Shown here piece after piece: positions 1 to 5,662 of a stretch of DNA of 6,882 bases. Position numbers and translations under genes: made by a program. Under the pieces are notes generated by a model. It saw only the letters and a program-made list of their open reading frames with translations, searched no databases and was not told the origin of the DNA. The DNA comes from Candidatus Roizmanbacteria bacterium RIFCSPHIGHO2_01_FULL_39_8. Its GTDB lineage: Bacteria; Patescibacteriota; Microgenomatia; UBA1406; GWC2-37-13. Location: NCBI GenBank assembly GCA_001789355.1, contig MFZI01000042.1:4490-11371 (forward strand). The letters are read 5' to 3'. Positions within the stretch are counted from its first letter, which is position 1. Every line of letters starts with the position of its first letter.

Positions 1-1
1 A

Positions 2-346
2 ATTTTGACCGGAGGACTAGCGCTGAAAAAATTTAAGGAAATCATCAGTGCACAAAAGGGTGATAGCTCGATAACGTCCGATTCATTTAAAATAAAGTCT
101 CATAAGTCGGAAATTCGTTCCCCGCATTCTGGTAAAATTAAGGGAATAAACAACTATAATCTCAATTCGTTGGCGAAAATTCTCGGTGCACCACAGGACA
201 AGTTTGCAGGTCTATTTCTTTATAAGAAATTGGATGAATATATAAAAAGAGGAGAGCCTTTATTAGAGTTATACTCGACCGATAAGTACAAATTAAAAGA
301 GGCATCCCTAAGTTTCGCGAATTTTCCGGTCTATGAAATTGAATGA
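2..346 (+). CDS. deoA: AMP/thymidine phosphorylase, C-terminal fragment (5' end outside window)
   Basis: This is the last 114 codons of a pyrimidine-nucleoside/AMP phosphorylase, an enzyme that splits a nucleoside or nucleoside monophosphate with phosphate to give a base and a sugar phosphate. The reading frame is open to the window edge, so the TTG at 5 is not a true start. The fragment opens with LKKFKEIISAQ, matching the family's 'A..KF..ii.aQgG' segment that precedes the C-terminal domain. It continues with the barrel-like C-terminal domain (about codons 35-105): SGKIKGINN, then LAKILGAPQDKFAGLFLYKK and GEPLLELYS. The GAP-x-DK-x-AG signature resembles AMP phosphorylase, which in archaea and many Patescibacteria feeds ribose-1,5-bisphosphate to an isomerase and RuBisCO. 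The catalytic N-terminal part is not visible, so thymidine or pyrimidine-nucleoside phosphorylase remains possible. The family call is firm; the AMP-specific substrate is an inference. The stop overlaps the start of mltG. Confidence 0.8.
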   Translation: MLTGGLALKKFKEIISAQKGDSSITSDSFKIKSHKSEIRSPHSGKIKGINNYNLNSLAKILGAPQDKFAGLFLYKKLDEYIKRGEPLLELYSTDKYKLKEASLSFANFPVYEIE

Positions 347-1334
347 AATTTCAAGTTTATACAGAAATTATATGAAGAGACTTATTATACTAATCATATT
401 TTTGCTCGTTGTAGGCGGAGGATTTTATTTCTATTATCAAGCCGGAACACTTCCGGTTGAGAAAAATGTAAAAGAAAGCAAGATTTTTATTGTGCAGAAG
501 GGAGAGGGTTTGGATAGTATTATCAATAATCTGTATGACCAAAAATTAATTAGGAATAAGATCGTTTTCTTCTTGGTCGTCAAACAGCTCGGGTTAGAAA
601 AAAATATTCAAGCTGGAGATTTTCGCTTGAATCAATCGATGGACGCACATCAAATTGCAAATTCACTGACTAAAGGCACACTTGATATCTGGGTGACGAT
701 TATCGAGGGAACCCGAAAAGAAGAGATAGCTCAGGTAATTTCTCAAAACCTTGGGATACCAGAGACAGAATTTCTCAAATATGCACAAGAAGGATATCTT
801 TTTCCTGATACCTACCTTATTCCTAAAGATGCGACCGCCGAAGCGGTGATACAGATATTAAAAACTAATCTCGAAAGACGTTTTAGCGACGACCTGAAAG
901 AAAAAGCCCGTCAAAAAAACCTCACGGCTGATGAAGTATTGACGCTCGCCTCGCTTGTTGAACGAGAGGCAAAATACGATGAGGATAGAGGTCAGGTAGC
1001 AAGCGTGCTTCTCAACCGACTAGATAGTGGAATGAAGCTCGATATCGACGCAACAGTGCAGTATGCTTTAGGCTATCAACCAGGGGAAAAAAGCTGGTGG
1101 AAAAAAGAACTATCGCTAGATGATTTAGAAATGATCTCTCCCTATAACACCTATAAAAACGCAGGATTGCCTCCAGGACCGATTGCAAGCCCGGGTTTGG
1201 CGTCGATAGAAGCCGTAGTGAATGCAAATCCGGATACACCCTATCTGTTTTATGTATCGGATTCCACCGGTCATCTGCATTTCGCTCGCACACTTGAAGA
1301 ACATAATGAAAATATAAGAAAGTTCATCCGATAA
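333..1334 (+). CDS. mltG: Endolytic murein transglycosylase MltG (YceG-like)
   Basis: MltG cleaves nascent peptidoglycan strands at the outer face of the membrane and so sets glycan chain length. The 333-residue product has a short cytoplasmic N-terminus, one membrane anchor (about 16-36) and a LysM-like region (about 51-112, with VQKGEGLDSIINNL). The YceG catalytic domain then follows. LASLVEREA (205-213) carries the catalytic glutamate, E210, equivalent to E218 of the E. coli enzyme. Further conserved blocks are LLNRLDSGMKLDIDATVQYA (226-245), SPYNTYKNAGLPPGPIASPG (269-288) and YLFYVSDSTGHLHFARTLEE (304-323). Length is usual for the family and the gene looks intact. The ATG at 333 overlaps the upstream phosphorylase by 14 bases. 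An in-frame ATG at 372 would give MKRLIILIIF and put the anchor at the very N-terminus. Neither has a Shine-Dalgarno sequence, so the start is uncertain. It is probably cotranscribed with the upstream gene and converges on ftsZ. Confidence 0.95.
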   Translation: MKLNEISSLYRNYMKRLIILIIFLLVVGGGFYFYYQAGTLPVEKNVKESKIFIVQKGEGLDSIINNLYDQKLIRNKIVFFLVVKQLGLEKNIQAGDFRLNQSMDAHQIANSLTKGTLDIWVTIIEGTRKEEIAQVISQNLGIPETEFLKYAQEGYLFPDTYLIPKDATAEAVIQILKTNLERRFSDDLKEKARQKNLTADEVLTLASLVEREAKYDEDRGQVASVLLNRLDSGMKLDIDATVQYALGYQPGEKSWWKKELSLDDLEMISPYNTYKNAGLPPGPIASPGLASIEAVVNANPDTPYLFYVSDSTGHLHFARTLEEHNENIRKFIR

Positions 1335-1364
1335 GAAGCATCGCCGCTGAAGAAGCAATAGATC
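1335..1364. other. Convergent mltG/ftsZ intergenic spacer without a recognisable terminator
   Basis: These 30 bases lie between the stop codons of two convergent genes. I find no GC-rich hairpin followed by a T-tract on either strand. The only internal structure is a direct repeat AAGAAGCA at 1333-1340 and 1350-1357, overlapping the mltG stop, which is not a terminator shape. Confidence 0.6.
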
Positions 1365-2510
1365 TTATTTCTTGCGTAAGAACGCGGGGATGTCGAACTC
1401 GGATTCGGTCTCGAGCAACTCTTCGTCCGTATCAACATCCTCAAGTAAGGGTTTTTCAGCAGGTGGTTTTGCTTGTTCGTCATTCTCAGTAGTTGTTTCT
1501 TTTTTTTCGCCTGTTTCAGCAGGTTCTTCCCGTTTAAACCTGAAGAGTTTTAAGCGTTTATCATCAAATTTGGTAGCAATAAGAGTTATTTTGATTTGAT
1601 CCATCATTTTGTCATCGATAACTGCACCAAAGATGATATCGGCATCCGGATCAACAGTCTTCGAAATGATTGAGGCTGCTTCGTCTATCTCGCTCATAGT
1701 AAGATCTGAACCTCCGACTACATTGAATAAAACCCCGCGAGCGCCCTCTATTGAAACGTCCAGAAGTGGTGAAGAGATAGCTTGTTTGATCGCAGCCATG
1801 GCTCTTTTTTCACCGCTTCCTACCCCCATTCCCATAAGGGCAGTCCCTGCATTACTCATTACCGTTCTCACATCGGCGAAATCGACATTGATGAGACCCG
1901 GAGTTGTGATGAGTTCGGCAATTCCCTTGACCCCCTGATGGAGAACTTCATTGATTTTCCTGAATGCTTCAAGAATAGGTGTTTTTTTTTCGATCACCTG
2001 TAGGATTCTTTGGTTGGGAACGATAATCATGGTATCAACTTTGTCTTTAAGGTTCTGGATGCCCTCATCAGCTGCATATTTTCGCTTTGTTCCTTCGAAC
2101 TCAAATGGTTTGGTCACGACTGCGACAGTAAGTGCGCCGGTTTCTTTTCCTATTTCTGCAATGATAGGGGAGGCTCCGGTACCTGTTCCTCCACCCTCAC
2201 CACAGGTGATAAAAATCATATCAGCTCCCGATAGATCATCCTTGAGACGCTCTCGCGATTCCTCTGCGGCTTGTCTTCCCACCTCAGGATCTCCCCCCGA
2301 TCCAAGGCCCTTCGTTAAATTCTCGCCAATCTGGATTTTTATGGTAGCTTTGTTATTAAGAAGAGCTTGAGCATCTGTATTGACAGCAACAAATTCGACT
2401 CCCGCAATACCACCATCTGCAATCATAGAGGAAAGGGCATTTCCCCCACCTCCTCCAACTCCGACTACTTTGATTTTTGCAGGTTGTCCTACTCTGGGCT
2501 TGATTAACAT
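1365..2510 (-). CDS. ftsZ: Cell division GTPase FtsZ
   Basis: FtsZ is the tubulin-like GTPase that polymerises into the Z-ring at midcell and recruits the divisome. In the 381 residues the nucleotide-binding domain starts with VVGVGGGGGNA (15-25). The tubulin signature loop is GGGTGTG (106-112), within TCGEGGGTGTGASP. The nucleotide switch segment is TKPFEFEGTKRKYAADEGI (133-151). The T7 loop NVDFADV (208-214) carries the aspartates D210 and D213 that complete the GTPase site of the neighbouring subunit. A lysine- and glutamate-rich disordered linker (about 326-370) leads to the C-terminal peptide EFDIPAFLRKK (371-381), close to the E. coli DIPAFLRKQ that binds FtsA. Glutamate 105 sits where most bacteria have methionine or leucine. 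The gene is last in the minus-strand cluster. Its ATG has no Shine-Dalgarno sequence and lies 10 bases after an inverted repeat array, so expression may be set separately from ftsQA. Intact. Confidence 0.98.
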   Translation of the reverse strand: MLIKPRVGQPAKIKVVGVGGGGGNALSSMIADGGIAGVEFVAVNTDAQALLNNKATIKIQIGENLTKGLGSGGDPEVGRQAAEESRERLKDDLSGADMIFITCGEGGGTGTGASPIIAEIGKETGALTVAVVTKPFEFEGTKRKYAADEGIQNLKDKVDTMIIVPNQRILQVIEKKTPILEAFRKINEVLHQGVKGIAELITTPGLINVDFADVRTVMSNAGTALMGMGVGSGEKRAMAAIKQAISSPLLDVSIEGARGVLFNVVGGSDLTMSEIDEAASIISKTVDPDADIIFGAVIDDKMMDQIKITLIATKFDDKRLKLFRFKREEPAETGEKKETTTENDEQAKPPAEKPLLEDVDTDEELLETESEFDIPAFLRKK

Positions 2511-2520
2511 ATTGAGATCT

Positions 2521-2601
2521 TACGAAATTACGAAAATTTTACGAATATACGAATAAAATGAAAGTATAATTAGTAAATTCGTATCGATTCGTACTTTCGT
2601 A
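2521..2601. repeat. TACGAA/TTCGTA inverted repeat array between ftsA and ftsZ
   Basis: Four direct TACGAA copies begin at 2521, 2529, 2540 and 2548. They are followed by three reverse-complement TTCGTA copies beginning at 2578, 2588 and 2596. Within pairs the spacing is 8 bases. The arms can pair as 2521-2527 with 2595-2601, 2529-2534 with 2588-2593, and 2540-2546 with 2577-2583, giving an imperfect hairpin around an AT-rich loop. The array takes up nearly all of the 94-base gap. In the ftsZ-sense transcript it starts 3 bases after the ftsA stop and ends 10 bases before the ftsZ AUG. No T-tract follows, so a standard intrinsic terminator is unlikely. It could be a translational or transcript-stability element, a protein-binding array, or a dispersed genomic repeat; the sequence does not decide. 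Confidence 0.85.
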
Positions 2602-2604
2602 GAC

Positions 2605-3870
2605 CTACGGGATAAATTGCTTTAAAAAATCTTTTACTTTTGCAACCGGGTTACCAAAATTCACTTCGCGTAAAATTCGGTTAAAATTTTTCCAATTTGT
2701 CTCCTCCATTATATTTTGTTGCCCGTACAAAAGCAAACCTACAGTCGTTGCATATTGTGGATTCAAAAGTTCGTCCACGAGCCCGCTTACATCGGTCGGT
2801 GATCCAATTCGAATGGGCATTCCCATGACTCGTTTACCTGTTTCGATCATTCCAATGGTAAGCGCGCCCCCTCCCGTAATAACTAAACCAGAGGGAACGG
2901 CACTCGCATAAGAGCTTTTCTCGACTTCCTCGAAAATAAGCTTATACATCTCTTCCAAGCGAGGAGCTATGATTCCGTCCGATATCTGTTTGAGTGAAAC
3001 CTCTCCCAAGTTTTCAGGAAGCCGCAGGTCGCTCAAATTTATTTCTTGGGTTTTCTTGAATGGATCTTTTTTTTGCTGTACGTATCTGAGTAAGTTGAGT
3101 TTAATTTTCTCTGCGGATTGAAGTGAAACACGAAGTCCGACAGCAATATCGTTGGTGATATGCTTTGCGCCAACCGGTATTGAAGAAGAATGGGATAGGG
3201 CGCCATCCACATAAAGACAAAGATCTGTTTTTCCCCCACCGATATCGACTAATACTACTCCAAGCTCTTTTTCTGTATCGGTGAGGACTGCCTCAGCCGA
3301 TGCAAGCCCTGCAAAAATAAAGCCGACATTAGTCAAACCCAGCTCGGAAAGACACCTTTCTAAATTTTTCAAATTAGTATGGGAAGCAGTAATAATATGG
3401 GTGTCGACCTCGAGTCGAATGCCAGTCATACCGATAGGATTTTTTATTCCGGCTTGTCCATCAACTACGTATTCACGTGGGAGGACCTCAATGATTTCCC
3501 TCGTATTTGAAATCGATATCGCTCGAGCGGCCTCGATGGCGCGATTAACGTCTTCTTCGACGATTTCTCCTTGCGGATTTGAAGCAGCAACCACACCATG
3601 TGAATTGAGAGATGCAATATGGGGACCTCCAACCGAGATGAAAACATTATTGATCTTATGCCCTGCCATCCGCTCGGCTTTTTCGACACTTTCTTCGACC
3701 GCCATCGTTATGTCGTCGATATCTACGATAAGCCCTTTTTTAACACCCTTAGATGGAGTGCTATGGAATCCAATAATTCGAAGGTCACTTGATTCCTGAG
3801 ATTTTATCCCCACGATAGTTGCTATTTTAGAGCTTCCTATGTCGATAGCACTTACTATTTTATCTGCCAT
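2605..3870 (-). CDS. ftsA: Cell division protein FtsA (actin-like FtsZ membrane anchor)
   Basis: FtsA is an actin-fold ATPase that polymerises on the inner face of the membrane, tethers FtsZ and activates septal synthesis. The 421 residues, a usual length, show the phosphate-1 motif AIDIGSSKIATIVG (8-21). The FtsA-specific 1C/SHS2 subdomain lies at about 85-165, including PREYVVDGQAGIKNPIGMTG (131-150). The phosphate-2 motif is VDIGGGKTDLCLY (208-220) and the adenosine motif is LVITGGGALTIGM (329-341). The C-terminus NPVAKVKDFLKQFI (407-420) is an amphipathic helix of the membrane-targeting type. In phosphate-2 the usual threonine after GGG is lysine (K214, codon AAA), which is odd for this superfamily. 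The gene begins 6 bases after the ftsQ stop, without a Shine-Dalgarno sequence, so translation is probably coupled. PilM-type relatives are unlikely given the 1C domain, the terminal helix and the position before ftsZ. Confidence 0.97.
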   Translation of the reverse strand: MADKIVSAIDIGSSKIATIVGIKSQESSDLRIIGFHSTPSKGVKKGLIVDIDDITMAVEESVEKAERMAGHKINNVFISVGGPHIASLNSHGVVAASNPQGEIVEEDVNRAIEAARAISISNTREIIEVLPREYVVDGQAGIKNPIGMTGIRLEVDTHIITASHTNLKNLERCLSELGLTNVGFIFAGLASAEAVLTDTEKELGVVLVDIGGGKTDLCLYVDGALSHSSSIPVGAKHITNDIAVGLRVSLQSAEKIKLNLLRYVQQKKDPFKKTQEINLSDLRLPENLGEVSLKQISDGIIAPRLEEMYKLIFEEVEKSSYASAVPSGLVITGGGALTIGMIETGKRVMGMPIRIGSPTDVSGLVDELLNPQYATTVGLLLYGQQNIMEETNWKNFNRILREVNFGNPVAKVKDFLKQFIP

Positions 3871-3876
3871 AATGTA

Positions 3877-4608
3877 TCAAAATCGGACTATGGGTTTATC
3901 AAACCGTAAATCTAGTTCCTTAAAGTTTTGGGCTTTGATTTTGAACTGCTTTATGATGGTCTCCAACTCGAATAATTGTTGTGTTTTGTCTTTCGTGTTC
4001 GAGATAAATATCTTTTTATCTCTTAAGTAACATACTATCACACTCGATCCGCTAATATCAATACGTTCAACCTGCAGATTAAGACGTGACATTTTTTCGA
4101 GAAAAAAAAGCGCAGTAATGATCTCGGAGTAATTGAGTTTTTCTCCACTCTGGAACATAGTATAGTCAAAGGCTTGATAATACGTGATGAGCGTAAATTT
4201 TGAATCAGCTTCTTTTGCCTTACTTAAAATTTTTCCCTCCTTGTTGAGTAATGCATAGCCGTTGGTCAACTTAAGGGTGGCAATCGGTCGGCTGTCATAT
4301 ATTTGTATTCGTAAGGTATGGGGATACTGCTTTTTTATTTCGATAAATTCGACAAGAGGATTTTGTTCCTCTAAATTATTTTCTTCTTGAGGGAGCGAAA
4401 GCAATAACAGGTTTTTCTCTTTTAGGTTGTCAATTCCGATAATATTATATTTCCCAGGACCTTTCTCTACTACGATGTTTTTAACAGTAAAGTAGGAAAA
4501 TGCAAAAAAGAGAATGGCGAAAAAAAACAGACCAAGTACCAATATCAATACATATTTGACGGAATTACTGTGAGTTTTCAAGAGTTTTCTTAATGATGGA
4601 TGCGGCAT
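3877..4608 (-). CDS. ftsQ: Cell division protein FtsQ/DivIB (POTRA domain)
   Basis: FtsQ is a bitopic divisome scaffold whose extracytoplasmic part binds FtsB and FtsL. The 243-residue product has a short basic N-terminus (SLRKLLKTHS), one strongly hydrophobic segment (about 18-40), and a POTRA domain (about 41-112) starting FTVKNIVVEKG and ending with the typical QYPHTLRIQIYDSRPIATL (94-112). An FtsQ-type beta domain follows and ends in ELDLRFDKPIVRF (231-243), matching the family's closing 'iDLRf..p.v' strand. It is somewhat shorter than the 276-residue E. coli protein. The ATG at 4608 lies inside murG, giving a 44-base overlap. A TTG at codon 10 (4581) would cut the overlap to 17 bases and still keep the membrane segment. 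No Shine-Dalgarno sequence is seen before the ATG. The identification rests on domain order and position, since this family diverges quickly. Confidence 0.92.
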   Translation of the reverse strand: MPHPSLRKLLKTHSNSVKYVLILVLGLFFFAILFFAFSYFTVKNIVVEKGPGKYNIIGIDNLKEKNLLLLSLPQEENNLEEQNPLVEFIEIKKQYPHTLRIQIYDSRPIATLKLTNGYALLNKEGKILSKAKEADSKFTLITYYQAFDYTMFQSGEKLNYSEIITALFFLEKMSRLNLQVERIDISGSSVIVCYLRDKKIFISNTKDKTQQLFELETIIKQFKIKAQNFKELDLRFDKPIVRF

Positions 4609-5662
4609 CTTTATGAAAAAGGTTTGTTAATTTTTTAAAATTGTTTTTGTACTTTTGACTATCTCCCAAAATCGTTTGGATGAGATCAAGAAGTTGCAAC
4701 GAGTTATTGCGTTGGTCAAAGATTTCGGCCACACCGGCGGATTGAAAAAGAAGGGCGTGTTTTTGTTGCTCCTGATAAGAAGACCAGGGAAGTGGAATAA
4801 GGACTGCCGGTATTTTCCAGGCAATAAGCTCGAAGACGGTATTTGCTCCCGCCCGACTAATAACAAGGTCGCTTATCGATAAAACAAAACCTAATTCCTG
4901 TTCACTGATGTGAGGTGCAATATAATAATTTTCCTGCAGATCCTTCGGAAGAAGAGACACCTTCTTTTTTAGTCGCTCATAATCGTTATATTCCTCGACA
5001 TTTCCGGTTTGGTGGATTACCGTATACTTCTTTAATAATTGAGGAAGGATAGTCTCAATATGACTATTTATGCTATGTGACCCAAGTGATCCTCCTGTTA
5101 TATATAAAATCGGACGCTTTTTAATTATTTGGAAAGGTTTTTCGATTATTCTCAAAACATCTTGTCGAACCGGATTCCCCGTAATAATAGTTTTTTTTTG
5201 AGGAAAAAAATGTATGGTTTCGGGAAAAGAGATAAAAATTTTGGCTGCGATACGACCAGTAATACGGTTGGCTATTCCCGGATGAATTGTTTGCTCATGG
5301 ATATAAATTGGAATGCTCATGATATACCCTACAAGGCTTACCGGAAACCCAATATATCCACCAAAAGAAAGTATGATATCGGGTTTGGTTTCTCTAATGA
5401 TTTTATAAGCGTTAAAAAAACCAAGAGGGACTTTTATGAAGTTGATGAAAGAGCGAAATGATAAAATTCTCGTCAGTCTCCCCGCTTGAAGGTGATAAAA
5501 CGAAATTTTTCTTTTCTGGATTACTTGATATTCAAAAGACGGTTTGCTTTCAGTATCTAACGCATATTTTCTTCCTACAAAGAAGAGAGAGTGATTATTT
5601 TTCAGCTCATCAATGACTGCAAGAGCTGGAGTAATATGGCCGCCTGTTACTAGTATTTTCAT
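4565..5662 (-). CDS. murG: UDP-GlcNAc:lipid I N-acetylglucosaminyltransferase MurG
   Basis: MurG transfers GlcNAc from UDP-GlcNAc to lipid I to make lipid II on the cytoplasmic face of the membrane. It is a GT-B fold protein of 365 residues. The N-terminal acceptor domain starts MKILVTGGHITPALAV, whose His9 corresponds to the histidine of the canonical GGTGGH loop. It continues with IILSFGGYIGFPVSL (96-110) and IHEQTIHPGIANR (121-133). The linker has TGNPVRQDV (161-169). The C-terminal donor domain has ITGGSLGSHSIN (188-199), HQTG (217-220) and VISRAGANTVFELIAWKIP (267-285), in which E278 matches the glutamate that binds the donor GlcNAc; YQEQQKHA (296-303) follows. The first glycine loop is about three residues shorter than in E. 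coli. The start codon shares one base with the ftsW stop (TAATG), which points to translational coupling. A run of nine A bases (sense strand) lies in the gene at 5191-5199. Apparently intact. Confidence 0.96.
   Translation of the reverse strand: MKILVTGGHITPALAVIDELKNNHSLFFVGRKYALDTESKPSFEYQVIQKRKISFYHLQAGRLTRILSFRSFINFIKVPLGFFNAYKIIRETKPDIILSFGGYIGFPVSLVGYIMSIPIYIHEQTIHPGIANRITGRIAAKIFISFPETIHFFPQKKTIITGNPVRQDVLRIIEKPFQIIKKRPILYITGGSLGSHSINSHIETILPQLLKKYTVIHQTGNVEEYNDYERLKKKVSLLPKDLQENYYIAPHISEQELGFVLSISDLVISRAGANTVFELIAWKIPAVLIPLPWSSYQEQQKHALLFQSAGVAEIFDQRNNSLQLLDLIQTILGDSQKYKNNFKKLTNLFHKDAASIIKKTLENSQ

Noticed and set aside
343..345. ATG at 343 overlapping the phosphorylase stop as ATGA, as the mltG start
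   Set aside because: It is not in the mltG reading frame; the in-frame candidates are 333 and 372.
1951..2370. 139-codon plus-strand open frame antisense to ftsZ
   Set aside because: It is a shadow of the conserved FtsZ GTPase domain, with no motif of its own and no start signal.
2565..2570. Perfect TATAAT on the plus strand in the ftsA-ftsZ spacer (and TATACT at 2563-2568 on the minus strand)
   Set aside because: The hexamers lie in the AT-rich loop of the repeat array. No TTGACA-like -35 box is seen at about 17 bases on either strand, and the plus-strand version would only drive antisense ftsA RNA.
2521..2601. Inverted array as a Rho-independent terminator after ftsA
   Set aside because: The stem is AT-rich and interrupted, and in the minus-strand direction it is followed by AGATCTCAAT and not by a T-run.
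2521..2601. CRISPR-like array
   Set aside because: The units are 6-8 bases with 2-5 base gaps and in both orientations; there are no spacers of CRISPR size and no cas genes.
3281..3799. 172-codon plus-strand open frame antisense to ftsA
   Set aside because: It lies wholly within ftsA, whose protein has all family motifs. The translation is serine/threonine/isoleucine-rich with no recognisable domain, as expected of a complementary-strand shadow.
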